64,000 nucleotides of DNA, taken from assembly GCA_028289645.1 (NCBI GenBank), contig JANQOK010000020.1, positions 106,562 to 170,561 of the forward strand, given 5' to 3'. The translations under genes and the position numbers were made by a program. The DNA comes from Anderseniella sp. (lineage in GTDB: Bacteria > Pseudomonadota > Alphaproteobacteria > Rhizobiales > Aestuariivirgaceae). The stretch's first letter is position 1. Every line of letters begins with the position of its first letter. Below, piece after piece: positions 41,970 to 50,658 of the stretch. Under the pieces are notes generated by a model, which worked only from the letters and a program-made list of their open reading frames with translations, made no database searches and had not been told where the DNA came from.

Positions 41970-41988
41970 GAAACTGGAGTGACCCGAC

Positions 41989-43401
41989 ATGCGCTATTAT
42001 CCGGTGTTTCTGGACCTTGAAGCAAAGACCGTCGTTATCGTGGGCGGCGGTTCCGAAGCTGCGCAGAAGCTGCGGCTGATGGCCAAGACGCCGGCGCGGA
42101 TCGTCGTTGTCACGCCATTCGCCGAGCGCGAACTGAGCACCGAAATCGATGCCGCCGGCGCCTGCCTGATCTCGCGCGAGTTCGACGCCGATGACCTGTA
42201 CGGCGCCGCGCTGGTGTTTGCCTGCGGGCTCGATGAGGCCGACGAGGCGGCAGTGCGTGCAGCGGCGACCGAGCGCAACATCCCCGTAAACGTCGTCGAC
42301 AAGCAGGACAAGTGCTCGTTCCTGACGCCGTCCATCGTGGACCGTGGTGCTTTGACCATCGCCATCGGTACCGAAGGCGCCGCGCCGGTTCTGGGCCAGG
42401 GCATCAAGGCGCATCTGGAAGCCATGTTGCCGCCGTCCGTCGGCGCGCTGGTGGACAAGGCATCGGACCTGCGGCCACGCGTCGCCCGGGCGCTGGACAA
42501 GGGCAGCCCGCGCCGCGATTTCTGGCGCTCGTTCTTCTTCGGCGAGATCCGCGACGCATACGAGCGTGATCCTGAGGCCGGGTTTGAAACGTCGGTTGCT
42601 GACGCGCTGTCCGGTGACCACAGCGAAACGGTCGGTTCGGTTGCGCTCGTCGGCGCCGGCCCGGGCGACCCGGACCTGTTGACCCTGAAGGCCCAGCGCC
42701 GCCTGCAGGACGCCGACGTGATTGTCTATGACCGGCTCGTCGGACCCGGCATTCTGGAATATGCCCGCCGTGACGCCGAACGCATCGACGTGGGCAAGGC
42801 GCCGGGCCGGCTGTCGGTCAGCCAGACCCGCATCAACGACATCCTCATAGAACACGCCAGCGCCGGCAAACGGGTAGTGCGCCTGAAGGGCGGCGACCCC
42901 TATGTGTTCGGTCGAGGCGGCGAAGAGCAGGCGGCCCTCGTTGCAGCCGGCATTCCTGTCGACGTAGTGCCCGGCATCACTGCAGCCGTGGCGTGCGCCT
43001 CCGCCATCCGCCTGCCGCTGACCTGGCGCGGTGAAAACCGCAGTTTCACGGTGTTGACCGGCACCGCCGGCGATGGTGCCGCAGACCATGACTGGGCCGC
43101 GCTGGCAAAGCCAGGCGCCGCGTTCTCCATCTATATGGGCGTGCGCCAGGCAGGCCACATCCAGCGCCAACTGCTCAAAGCGGGCATCGCCGAAGACACG
43201 CCGGTCGTGGTGGTCGAAAACGGCACCCGGGCTGACCAGAAAACCGCGGTCGGCACCATCGCCACCCTGACCAGGACACTTGCCCTGGGTGCCATCAAGG
43301 GCCCCGCCATCATCTATGTCGGCCTCGATCCGGCGCGCTCCGACATCTTGGCCGCACAGGCCCACGCGCAGGCCGCAGCAGAAGAAAGGATTGCCTCATG
43401 A
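41989..43401 (+). CDS. cysG: Siroheme synthase CysG
   Basis: A 470-residue multifunctional enzyme. The N-terminal ~150 residues are precorrin-2 dehydrogenase/sirohydrochlorin ferrochelatase (Rossmann motif VVIVGGGSEAAQKLRL; KCSFLTPSIVDRGALTIAIGTEG). A linker leads to the uroporphyrinogen-III C-methyltransferase from ~218 (LVGAGPGDPDLLTLKAQRRL; VRLKGGDPYVFGRGGEE; PGITAAVACAS). It makes the siroheme used by CysI encoded downstream. Its stop overlaps the DUF2849 start by 4 bases. Confidence 0.96.
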   Translation: MRYYPVFLDLEAKTVVIVGGGSEAAQKLRLMAKTPARIVVVTPFAERELSTEIDAAGACLISREFDADDLYGAALVFACGLDEADEAAVRAAATERNIPVNVVDKQDKCSFLTPSIVDRGALTIAIGTEGAAPVLGQGIKAHLEAMLPPSVGALVDKASDLRPRVARALDKGSPRRDFWRSFFFGEIRDAYERDPEAGFETSVADALSGDHSETVGSVALVGAGPGDPDLLTLKAQRRLQDADVIVYDRLVGPGILEYARRDAERIDVGKAPGRLSVSQTRINDILIEHASAGKRVVRLKGGDPYVFGRGGEEQAALVAAGIPVDVVPGITAAVACASAIRLPLTWRGENRSFTVLTGTAGDGAADHDWAALAKPGAAFSIYMGVRQAGHIQRQLLKAGIAEDTPVVVVENGTRADQKTAVGTIATLTRTLALGAIKGPAIIYVGLDPARSDILAAQAHAQAAAEERIAS

Positions 43402-43742
43402 ACGACGTGACCGAAGACTGCAGTGAATACGTGGTTACCGCGAACGAGGTGCTGTCCGGCGACACGGTGTTTCGCACGCCCGACGAGAAATGGGTGCGCG
43501 GCATTGATGCCGCCGCCGTGCTGAAGTGCGAAGACTCAGGCTTCGTGGCGCTTGGCGAAGCGCAGAAGGATGAGCGCGCCAACATCGTCATGGGCGCCTA
43601 CCTGGTTGAAGTGTCGCGCGAAAGCGGCGCCATTCGTCCGGTACACATCCGCGAGCGCATCCGTGCCCTGGGCCCGACCGTGCGCGCCGATCTTGCCCAG
43701 GCCGCACAAGGGTTTTCGACAAGCGAGGTGGTGGACCAATGA
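43398..43742 (+). CDS. DUF2849 protein of the sulfite reductase operon
   Basis: A 114-residue protein of the DUF2849 family, which in alphaproteobacteria sits between cysG and the sulfite reductase gene. TANEVLSGDTVFRTPDEKWV is typical of it. It has one cysteine (KCED), no signal peptide and no membrane helix. It overlaps both neighbours by 4 bases (ATGA), so it is made in step with them. A role in sulfite reductase assembly or siroheme handling is inferred from context only. Confidence 0.85.
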   Translation: MNDVTEDCSEYVVTANEVLSGDTVFRTPDEKWVRGIDAAAVLKCEDSGFVALGEAQKDERANIVMGAYLVEVSRESGAIRPVHIRERIRALGPTVRADLAQAAQGFSTSEVVDQ

Positions 43743-45424
43743 ACATGCACGTGACGCCTGAACCCAACATGTACCGCTATGACGAGTTTGACCGAAACTT
43801 CGTCGATGCCCGTGTCGCCCAGTTCCGCGACCAGGTGGCGCGCCGCCTCGACGGCTCCATAACCGAGGATGAATTCAAGCCCATGCGGCTGATGAACGGG
43901 CTGTATCACCAGCTGCATGCCTACATGCTGCGCGTGGCGGTGCCCTACGGCACCATGTCGTCGCGCCAGCTCAACGTGCTGGCCGATATCGCCGACAGGT
44001 ATGACCGCGGTTACGGCCACTGGACGACGCGGCAGAACATCCAGTTCAACTGGATCAAGCTGGAAGAAACCGCTGACATCCTGGACCGCCTGGCCGATGT
44101 CGAAATGCACGCCATCCAGACGTCCGGCAACTGTATCCGCAACACCACGACAGACGCTTATGCCGGGGCGGCTGCCGACGAGTTGGCCGATCCGCGCCCG
44201 GTGTGCGAACTGATCCGGCAGTGGTCGAGCCTGCATCCCGAGTTCTCCTACCTGCCGCGCAAGTTCAAGATCGCGGTCACCGGGTCACCCAATGACCGTG
44301 CCGCCGTGCGCGTGCACGACATTGGCCTGCGCATGCACCTGAACGACAACGGCGAACGTGGCTGGGAAGTTCTGGTCGGCGGCGGGCAGGGGCGTACCCC
44401 TATGGTTGCCGTGACCGTGCGCGACTGGTTGCCGGAAGCAGACCTGCTGCCGTACCTGACCGCCATCATGCGGGTCTACAACCTGATCGGCAGGCGCGAC
44501 AACAAGTACAAGGCCCGCATCAAGATCCTGGTCCATGAAATGGGCGCGGAAGCGTTTGCCGCTGCCGTGGAAAAGGAATTCGCCGACGCCCCGAAGGAAA
44601 CCATCGAGGTTGACGCACGCGAACTGGCCCGCATCTCGTCCTATTTCGCCCCGCCGGCCTGGGAAAAACTGCCAGCCTTCGTGCCCGAGATCGAGGAGAA
44701 GAAGCTGGCTGACCGCGGTTTCCGGCAGTGGCTTGCCGCCAACACGGCAGCCCACAAGGTACCCGGCTACACCATCGTCAATGCCTCGTTCAAACCGACC
44801 GGCGGCATTCCCGGCGACGCCACGTCGGCGCAGATGCGCGCCGTTGCCAGGCTTGCCGATGACTACTCGTTCGGCGAAGTCCGTGTTACCCATGCCCAGA
44901 ACCTGACCCTGGCCCATGTGCGCACCAGGGATCTGATCCAGGTCTGGGAGCAACTGAAGGAGCAGGGCCTGGCGGAAGCCAATGTCGGTCTTATCGGTGA
45001 TATCATCTCGTGTCCCGGCCTCGACTATTGTGCGCTGGCGACAGCCCGCTCGATTCCCGTGGCGCAGGAGATTTCGACTCGCTTCGCCGATATCAAGAAG
45101 CAGCATGATGTCGGGCCGCTGAAGCTCAACATCTCAGGCTGCATCAACGCCTGCGGCCATCACCATGTCGGTCACATCGGCATTCTCGGTGTCGACAAGA
45201 AGGGCAAGGAATTCTACCAGATCACGCTCGGCGGTTCGTCTGCCGAAAACGCCTCGATCGGCAAGATCCTGGGCCCCGGCTTCGGCGCCGACGACATCGC
45301 CGGTGCGGTTGAAACAGTTGTCGATACCTACCTGAACGTGCGTGAGCAGGGCGAAGAGTTCCTGCACACCTATCGCCGCCTGGGCGCGGCTCCTTTCAAG
45401 GAGGCTCTCTATGCCAGTAATTGA
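43739..45424 (+). CDS. cysI: Sulfite reductase hemoprotein (ferredoxin-type NirA/CysI family)
   Basis: A 561-residue siroheme/[4Fe-4S] enzyme reducing sulfite to sulfide. It has two nitrite/sulfite reductase ferredoxin-like halves and siroheme-binding regions (WTTRQNIQFNW, near residue 97). The cluster ligands are in CPGLDYCALA and SGCINACGHHH (C-x5-C ... C-x3-C). No CysJ flavoprotein is encoded nearby, so electrons probably come from a ferredoxin, possibly the one encoded at 46675. Sulfite rather than nitrite is inferred from the operon. Confidence 0.92.
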   Translation: MNMHVTPEPNMYRYDEFDRNFVDARVAQFRDQVARRLDGSITEDEFKPMRLMNGLYHQLHAYMLRVAVPYGTMSSRQLNVLADIADRYDRGYGHWTTRQNIQFNWIKLEETADILDRLADVEMHAIQTSGNCIRNTTTDAYAGAAADELADPRPVCELIRQWSSLHPEFSYLPRKFKIAVTGSPNDRAAVRVHDIGLRMHLNDNGERGWEVLVGGGQGRTPMVAVTVRDWLPEADLLPYLTAIMRVYNLIGRRDNKYKARIKILVHEMGAEAFAAAVEKEFADAPKETIEVDARELARISSYFAPPAWEKLPAFVPEIEEKKLADRGFRQWLAANTAAHKVPGYTIVNASFKPTGGIPGDATSAQMRAVARLADDYSFGEVRVTHAQNLTLAHVRTRDLIQVWEQLKEQGLAEANVGLIGDIISCPGLDYCALATARSIPVAQEISTRFADIKKQHDVGPLKLNISGCINACGHHHVGHIGILGVDKKGKEFYQITLGGSSAENASIGKILGPGFGADDIAGAVETVVDTYLNVREQGEEFLHTYRRLGAAPFKEALYASN

Positions 45425-45932
45425 AAACAATGCCTTCGTTGAAGATGTCTGGACCTATCTGGAAGACGGTGACAGTGCCAGTGACCGCAGCATGATCATC
45501 GTGCCTCTGGAGCGCCTGGAAGAGGTGCTGGCAGACTGGCCGGCCAGTCATCGCGGCCTCGGCGTGGACGTGCCCAATGACGCCGATGTCGAGCAGCTCA
45601 CGCCGCATCTGCCCCGCCTCGACATCGTCACGTTGAATTTCCCGGGCTTTGCCGACGGCAGAGCGTTTTCGCAGGCCCGCAGCATTCGCCACACCGAGCA
45701 TTTTGGAGGCACTATCCGGGCCCGCGGCGGTTTCCTGCCGGACCAGTATGGCTTCCTGCTGCAGTCGGGTGTCGACAGTTTTGAGGTGTCTGACCGTTTC
45801 CCGTTGCAAGAATGGGTGCGTCACGCCGATGCGGTGCCGGCGACATACCAGCGAGACTATGCAACCGGAGGCCTGGCCACCCGCCCTTTCGCTGAAGCGG
45901 GCACCCGGCCGGAGCAGTCCCACTACGGATAA
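45411..45932 (+). CDS. DUF934 protein of the sulfite reductase operon
   Basis: A 173-residue DUF934-family protein conserved with cysI and cysH. It starts MPVIENNAFVEDVW, overlapping the cysI end by 14 bases, with AAGGAGG as ribosome binding site. The conserved core FPGFADGRAFSQARSIR and GGFLPDQYGFLLQSGVDSF is present. It has no catalytic motif I can name. It is thought to support sulfite reductase; here that is inferred from gene order. Confidence 0.88.
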   Translation: MPVIENNAFVEDVWTYLEDGDSASDRSMIIVPLERLEEVLADWPASHRGLGVDVPNDADVEQLTPHLPRLDIVTLNFPGFADGRAFSQARSIRHTEHFGGTIRARGGFLPDQYGFLLQSGVDSFEVSDRFPLQEWVRHADAVPATYQRDYATGGLATRPFAEAGTRPEQSHYG

Positions 45933-45955
45933 CCCATAGAAACGGTTTCAAGCTG

Positions 45956-46669
45956 ATGATCAGGGATCATGGTCTTGCCCGTCATGACGGGCTGGAAGGC
46001 GAGGCTCTTGTCGCGTCGCTGCACCGCGAGTTCGGCAACCGGCTGGCGCTTGTGTCATCGTTCGGCGCTGAATCCGTGGTGCTGCTGCATATGGCGGCCT
46101 GTGTCGATCAGGCCATGCCGGTGATCTTCCTCGATACCGGCAAGCATTTCTGGCAGACCGGCTACTACCGCTCCAAGATCATTGATCTGCTGGGCCTCAA
46201 AGACGTCCGCATCATCAAGCCTAGCACTGCAGATATCGCATTGCGGGATCCGCGCGGCAACCTGTCGGCGAGCGATCCGGACGCCTGCTGTGACATTCGC
46301 AAGGTCAGGCCGCTGCAGCGTGCGCTTGCCGGTTTCGACGCGGTGCTGTCAGGGCGCAAGCGCTATCACGGCGGCGGCCGCGACAGTCTCGGCACTGTCA
46401 GCCTTGATCGTCAGGGCAGGGTTAAGGGCGAGCCGCTGGCCGGCTATGACGCGGCGGCCATAGCCGCGTACATGAGGGATCATGATCTGCCGCCGCATCC
46501 GCTGGTCAGGCAGGGGTACTTTTCAATCGGTTGTGCGGACTGCACGCAACCCGGCGGGTCGGCGGACGATCCCAGGGCCGGCCGCTGGGCCGGGCACGGC
46601 AAGACCGAATGTGGCATTCATCTCAGCGCCGGCGGACGGTTGCGGCGCAATCAACAAAACGGAGTGTGA
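45956..46669 (+). CDS. cysH: Adenylyl-sulfate (APS/PAPS) reductase, [4Fe-4S] type
   Basis: A 237-residue reductase making sulfite from activated sulfate. The PP-loop-like start is LVSSFGAESVVLLHM; IFLDTGKHFWQTGYY follows. The cluster cysteines are in ACCDIRKVRPL and GCADCTQPG, and the catalytic cysteine is in KTECGIH. The CC...CxxC pattern marks the Fe-S-containing, APS-preferring type, as opposed to the cluster-free E. coli enzyme. No cysD/cysN is in the window, so sulfate activation is encoded elsewhere. Confidence 0.93.
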   Translation: MIRDHGLARHDGLEGEALVASLHREFGNRLALVSSFGAESVVLLHMAACVDQAMPVIFLDTGKHFWQTGYYRSKIIDLLGLKDVRIIKPSTADIALRDPRGNLSASDPDACCDIRKVRPLQRALAGFDAVLSGRKRYHGGGRDSLGTVSLDRQGRVKGEPLAGYDAAAIAAYMRDHDLPPHPLVRQGYFSIGCADCTQPGGSADDPRAGRWAGHGKTECGIHLSAGGRLRRNQQNGV

Positions 46670-46674
46670 CGACA

Positions 46675-47007
46675 ATGGGCGTGATCAATGTGATCGACCA
46701 CGAAGGCAAGGCGCATCAGCTTGAGGCAGTCGAGGGCTGGCGGGTCATGGAGATCATCCGCGAGCATGGATTGCCCATGGAAGGTCTGTGCGGCGGCGCG
46801 TGTGCATGCGCGACCTGTCATGTCTATGTCGATGACAAATGGCAGGCGAAATTGCATGACCCGCGCGATGACGAAGATGCCATGCTCGATGAAGTCCCGA
46901 CCGTGGCTGTGAACTCCAGGCTGTCCTGCCAACTGATCTATACGCCGGAACTTGACGGCCTGTCCGTCAAGCTGGACGGAGAACTGGTGAGGGCAAAGGC
47001 GGCCTGA
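46675..47007 (+). CDS. [2Fe-2S] ferredoxin, adrenodoxin type
   Basis: 110 residues starting MGVINVIDHEGKAHQLEA, 5 bases after cysH. The cluster ligands follow the C-x5-C-x2-C...C pattern in LCGGACACATCHVY and RLSCQLIY. Proteins of this kind shuttle electrons from a ferredoxin reductase. Because it ends an operon whose CysI lacks CysJ, it is the best visible candidate for the electron donor to CysI and/or CysH. Confidence 0.9.
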   Translation: MGVINVIDHEGKAHQLEAVEGWRVMEIIREHGLPMEGLCGGACACATCHVYVDDKWQAKLHDPRDDEDAMLDEVPTVAVNSRLSCQLIYTPELDGLSVKLDGELVRAKAA

Positions 47008-47035
47008 ACTGCCGCGCCAGCCAGCGGAGCAAGGC

Positions 47036-47605
47036 TTATGGTTGCGGCTCGTGCGCGGCCACCAGCGCCAGGGCTGCTTGCCTGGCGTCCCGGGCCGGGC
47101 TTTCAGTGTGCTTCATGTGCGCCGTGACGATCGCGCCTTCAGCCAGCAGCAGCAATTGCCGGGCCAGTTGGTCCGGCTGGCTCAGCCCGGCGGCTTCTGC
47201 AAGCTTTGAGATATGGGTTTGCAGCATGCGCTTGTGGTCGGCAGACTGCTTGTGGATCGGGTGGTCCCGGTCCTGGTACTCCGATGAAGCCTTGATGAAC
47301 ATGCAGCCGCGGAAATCCGGATCTTCGAACCATTCCTGCAGTTCGTCAAACATGGCAATCAGCTGGTCGCGCGGACTGTCGGCGAGTTCCTCAATCCGGC
47401 GATAAAACCGGTTCCGGAAAATTTCGTCTCGCAGGCGCAGAACCGCAAGGATGAGGTCCTCCTTGCTGCGGAAGTGCTTGTACATCGACGTTTTGGAGAT
47501 TCCGGTTTCGGCCACCAGCATGTCCATGCCGGTTGCATGAAAGCCGTTGCGATAGAACGCCTGCATGGCGCTGCGAACCAGTTCCTCGCGCTTCGTTGGT
47601 CTCAT
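47036..47605 (-). CDS. TetR family regulator
   Basis: A 189-residue repressor. The N-terminal HTH is EELVRSAMQAFYRNGFHATGMDMLVAETGISKTSMYKHF. The C-terminal domain resembles the TetR_C_16/YcdC-like group with GCMFIKASSEYQDRDHP. The ATG at 47605 follows GTGGAGG by 4 bases. It is divergent from the GST/PPOX pair, whose upstream region holds a palindrome of TetR-operator type (47782-47793), so it probably controls them. Confidence 0.9.
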   Translation of the reverse strand: MRPTKREELVRSAMQAFYRNGFHATGMDMLVAETGISKTSMYKHFRSKEDLILAVLRLRDEIFRNRFYRRIEELADSPRDQLIAMFDELQEWFEDPDFRGCMFIKASSEYQDRDHPIHKQSADHKRMLQTHISKLAEAAGLSQPDQLARQLLLLAEGAIVTAHMKHTESPARDARQAALALVAAHEPQP

Positions 47606-47781
47606 GTTGCCTCCACAGGTGACTGATCTGTACACTAAAAATCTGAAATTTGTCCAATTATTACGCTGTAAGGGCGCTGAACGGTTTAGTTATGGTTGCT
47701 TGAATGCGGCAGCTTTACACGATTTTGTGTACAAATTGCCTATTGTGCTGACAAAGTGAAGCGGTATGTTGGACGTGAGTG

Positions 47782-47793
47782 TACCGATCGGTA
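47782..47793. promoter_or_regulatory. TetR-type operator TACCGATCGGTA
   Basis: A 12-base perfect palindrome with the ACCGnnCGGT core common to TetR/AcrR-family sites. It is 150-160 bases before the GST start and ~180 bases from the divergent tetR start, in the position of an operator that represses the GST/PPOX promoter. Confidence 0.65.
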
Positions 47794-47863
47794 AACTTAA
47801 TTATTCATCGTCCTATGCGCTTGCAGGTCTTTGCAGGGGCAACCAACAAACAAGGAGGCGCTG

Positions 47864-47923
47864 TTGAGCCGCCCGCCGCTGCCGCCATTCACTGAAGCAC
47901 CTGCAGTGCACAGCAACTGCTGA
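47864..47923 (+). CDS. Possible 19-residue Pro-rich leader peptide
   Basis: TTG...TGA encodes 19 residues beginning SRPPLPPFTE after the start. AAGGAGG precedes it by 7 bases. It ends 21 bases before the GST start. The Pro-Pro runs would slow ribosomes, so it could act as a translational leader. The rare start codon and small size keep this low. Confidence 0.2.
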   Translation: MSRPPLPPFTEAPAVHSNC

Positions 47924-47944
47924 CATCAAAGAGAGGAGATCATC

Positions 47945-48589
47945 GTGAACAAGCATTTTCCAGCCGGCAACAAGCCGGTTAAACTGTACGGCCTGCCGGT
48001 TTCGGGTCACGCACACCGCGCGGAACTCATGCTGGCGCTGCTGGACATTCCCTATGAAAAGATAGACGTGGATCTGATGAACGGCGCCCACAAGGCGCCT
48101 GACTTCCTCAATCTGAACCTGTTTGGCCAGATACCGGTGATCGATGACAATGGTGACATTGTTTCCGATTCGACCGCTGTCCTGGTCTACCTGGCCAAGA
48201 AGTATGGTGATGGTGACTGGTTGCCTGACGAACCGCTTGGCGCAGCTCAGGTGCAGCGCTGGTTGTCGGTTGCATCGAACGAGGTATTCGCCGGCCCCAA
48301 TTCAGCCCGGCTGGTCAAGCTGTTCGGCATGCCGCTTGATTACGAAGCGGCAAAGACCAAGACCGAAAACCTGTTCGCCACCATGGAGGGGCATCTGCAG
48401 GCCAACGACTTTCTGGCAGGCAAGTCGATAAGCATAGCCGATGTGGCATGTTACACCTACATTTCGCATGTACCCGAAGCTGGTGTGAGCCTCGAACCGT
48501 ATCCGGCAATCAGCGCATGGCTGGCACGCGTTGAGGCCCAGCCGCGGTTTGTCGGCATGGTGCGCTCTCCGGAACCTGAAGCCGCCTAG
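47945..48589 (+). CDS. Glutathione S-transferase
   Basis: 214 residues. The thioredoxin-like N-domain (VKLYGLPVSGHAHRAELMLALLDIPYE) has Ser in the catalytic position, with FGQIPVIDDNG (cis-Pro) and DSTAVLVYLAKKY for glutathione binding. The all-helical C-domain has SIADVACYTYI. It starts at a GTG at 47945 after AGAGAGGAG. It is likely controlled by the divergent TetR protein and is 13 bases before the PPOX gene. Confidence 0.9.
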   Translation: MNKHFPAGNKPVKLYGLPVSGHAHRAELMLALLDIPYEKIDVDLMNGAHKAPDFLNLNLFGQIPVIDDNGDIVSDSTAVLVYLAKKYGDGDWLPDEPLGAAQVQRWLSVASNEVFAGPNSARLVKLFGMPLDYEAAKTKTENLFATMEGHLQANDFLAGKSISIADVACYTYISHVPEAGVSLEPYPAISAWLARVEAQPRFVGMVRSPEPEAA

Positions 48590-48602
48590 GAGCTTGTTTC
48601 CC

Positions 48603-49550
48603 ATGACCGAAGACAAGATTTATCACGGTGGTGAAGTCGCTGTGCAGGAACAGGCCGGCGTTCGTGAGGTGGCTGAAAGGCTGTCCCGGATGATCCGGCC
48701 TTTCATGCCGGACCAGCATCGTGAGTTTTTCGAGCAACTGCCGTTCGTGGTGGTGGGACTCGTTGATGAACGAGGCCGGCCCTGGAGCACACTGTGTGTC
48801 GGCGATCCGGGCTTCATCAGTTCACCGGATGAGACGACCCTGCAGATCGCCTCTTCGCCTTTGCTGACACAGGACCTGGGCCTGCAGCGAAACGTCGGTG
48901 ACAAGATCGGGCTGCTGGGTATTGAACTTCCCACCCGGCGGCGCAATCGCATGAACGGTGTGATAGCCGAAGCCGACGATGGCGGATTTGCCGTACACGT
49001 TGAGCAGAGCTTCGGCAATTGCCCGCAATACATTCAGACCCGTTCAATCGAGTCGCGCGAGGTTGCGGTTTCACAAACCGCAGCCGGAGTCGAGCGAACT
49101 GAAACCCTTACCGATGAAATTGCCGCATTCATCGAGCACGCCGATACATTTTTCATCTCATCGCGAACCAGCCAGTTCTCTGCGCAGGCCAGCTCCGGCA
49201 TCGATGCATCGCACCGCGGTGGCCGGCCGGGATTTGTCCGGGCAGGCGGCGACGGCATGCTCTCATTCCCGGACTTCTCCGGCAACAGGCTGTTCAACAC
49301 GCTTGGCAATATTGCCGATGATGGCCGCGTCGGCATGCTGTTTGCGGACTTTGACACAGGCGATCTGCTGCTGCTGACCGGTCGTGCTTCAATCGTATGG
49401 GACGGAAACCGTCTGGACGGATTTGCTGGCGCTCAAAGACTGGTTGACGTGAAGCCCGCCGAGTTCGTTCTTGCGCGCGCGGCGCTGCCCCTGGCAGGCA
49501 GCCTGATCGAACAATCACCCAAACTGGCAGCAACCGGGTCCTGGCAGTAG
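48603..49550 (+). CDS. Pyridoxamine 5'-phosphate oxidase-fold flavoprotein
   Basis: A 315-residue FMN-binding split-barrel protein. FVVVGLVDERGRPWSTLCVGDPGF is in the first barrel strand set, and GGRPGFVRAGGDGMLSFPDFSGNRLFNTLGNI with GRVGMLFADFDTGDLLLLTGRASIVW in the second. The ATG at 48603 follows TAGGAGC. It is co-transcribed with GST and likely detoxifies or reduces the same class of compound. Confidence 0.83.
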   Translation: MTEDKIYHGGEVAVQEQAGVREVAERLSRMIRPFMPDQHREFFEQLPFVVVGLVDERGRPWSTLCVGDPGFISSPDETTLQIASSPLLTQDLGLQRNVGDKIGLLGIELPTRRRNRMNGVIAEADDGGFAVHVEQSFGNCPQYIQTRSIESREVAVSQTAAGVERTETLTDEIAAFIEHADTFFISSRTSQFSAQASSGIDASHRGGRPGFVRAGGDGMLSFPDFSGNRLFNTLGNIADDGRVGMLFADFDTGDLLLLTGRASIVWDGNRLDGFAGAQRLVDVKPAEFVLARAALPLAGSLIEQSPKLAATGSWQ

Positions 49551-49734
49551 CCAGATTGGCGGCAGGGTCGTAGGAAACCGTTGGCAATCTGCCTGCTGAA
49601 AAGTGTCAACTATGCCGGTTTTGTGTCGCCAATTACCTTGGGTTATGCTAATTGTCTCCACAGGTAGGGCTGATTTGTGACACGATGGTGCGGCTTAGGC
49701 ACCTGAAAGTACTGTCTGTAGAGGGTGTGTTTTC

Positions 49735-50580
49735 ATGAATAATGAGTCTGCAAAAAGTCGGCAAGGCGGCTCGGGCAGCCGGCAGGGCGGAGGCAAGAGC
49801 TTCCGTAAGACGCTGAGCAAAAGCTTCATCTACTACGGTGAGATAGTCAGTCGCCGCCTGGGCGATTTTCTGGCAGTCCAGTCCAAAATCCCGACCACCC
49901 CCTATATCGACTGGCACCACATTCCCGAATTCAAATACCTTATCGACAACGCGGACAAGATTCGCGAAGAGGTCAAGGGTATCCTTGAACACCGCCAGCA
50001 CCTGCCGCAATGGCATGAGCTGTCGAGCGACCAGCGCACCTTCAAGAATACCCGAGACTGGAAAATGTTCATGCTCTACGGTTTCCGCAACCGGCTGAAC
50101 AAGAATTGCGCCAAGGCCCCTGTCACCGCGGAAATGCTGGAAAAAATCCCCGGCATGCAGACCGCATGGTTCTCCATTCTGGGCCCGCAGTCGCACATCA
50201 AGGCGCATAAGGGCGTAACCAAGGGCATCCTTACCTGCCATCTGCCGCTCATTGTACCCGAAGACCGCGACAACATCGCCATCCGCGTCGACAATGAGGT
50301 GTTGCACTGGAAAGAAGGCGAGATGGTTATCTTGGACGATACCTATCTGCACGACTCATGGAACAAGTCGGATGAAGAGCGGGTCAATCTCATTGTCCAT
50401 GTGGACCGGCCAATGCGGTTGCCGGGCCGCATGTTGCACAATTTCTTCTGCTGGGTTCTGAAGAAGAGTTCCTATTTCAAGGAGCCACGCAAGAACATGT
50501 CGGACTTTGAGGATCATTTTGAAGCGGTTACCATGCGGGCGAATCAAACGCTGGAGAACTTGAGCACGCCGGGGAACTGA
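49735..50580 (+). CDS. Aspartyl/asparaginyl beta-hydroxylase family protein
   Basis: A 281-residue Fe2+/2-oxoglutarate dioxygenase. The iron ligands are expected in HIKAHKGVTKGILTCHLPL and LDDTYLHDSWN; the 2-oxoglutarate-binding Arg is in DEERVNLIVHVDRPMR. The domain is the LpxO/AspH type: LpxO hydroxylates lipid A acyl chains. The ~20-residue Gly/Ser/Arg-rich N-terminus lacks a membrane anchor. Both lipid and protein substrates remain possible. Confidence 0.82.
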   Translation: MNNESAKSRQGGSGSRQGGGKSFRKTLSKSFIYYGEIVSRRLGDFLAVQSKIPTTPYIDWHHIPEFKYLIDNADKIREEVKGILEHRQHLPQWHELSSDQRTFKNTRDWKMFMLYGFRNRLNKNCAKAPVTAEMLEKIPGMQTAWFSILGPQSHIKAHKGVTKGILTCHLPLIVPEDRDNIAIRVDNEVLHWKEGEMVILDDTYLHDSWNKSDEERVNLIVHVDRPMRLPGRMLHNFFCWVLKKSSYFKEPRKNMSDFEDHFEAVTMRANQTLENLSTPGN

Positions 50581-50658
50581 TTGCGTTTCGGCCATCTGGC
50601 CGGACGAACCACAAAACCAACGACGGCAGGTTAACTGCTGCGAGGGAAGCAGGAACAG

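Larger units (their letters stand above)
41360..41988. promoter_or_regulatory. 629-bp divergent region between the RTX gene and cysG
   Basis: The first 120 bases are markedly AT-rich and hold the RTX promoter region and a 16-base palindrome. The middle carries a possible small minus-strand gene (41572-41721). The last 180 bases hold a cluster of GTTC/GAAC palindromes and TTTTAACGAAC repeats in front of cysG. A plus-strand open frame at 41483-41818 is not protein-like and was not accepted. Confidence 0.6.
47606..47944. promoter_or_regulatory. Divergent TetR/GST control region
   Basis: 339 bases. It contains the minus-strand tetR start region, an AT-rich core with GTGTAC-containing elements (GTACAC near 47630; GTGTAC near 47727), a perfect TACCGATCGGTA operator (47782-47793), and a short leader frame with a strong ribosome binding site just before the GST gene. 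No further gene is apparent. Confidence 0.55.

Noticed and set aside
41923-43365. 480-codon minus-strand open frame over cysG
   Set aside because: The plus strand encodes full-length CysG with all motifs; the antisense frame has no domain.
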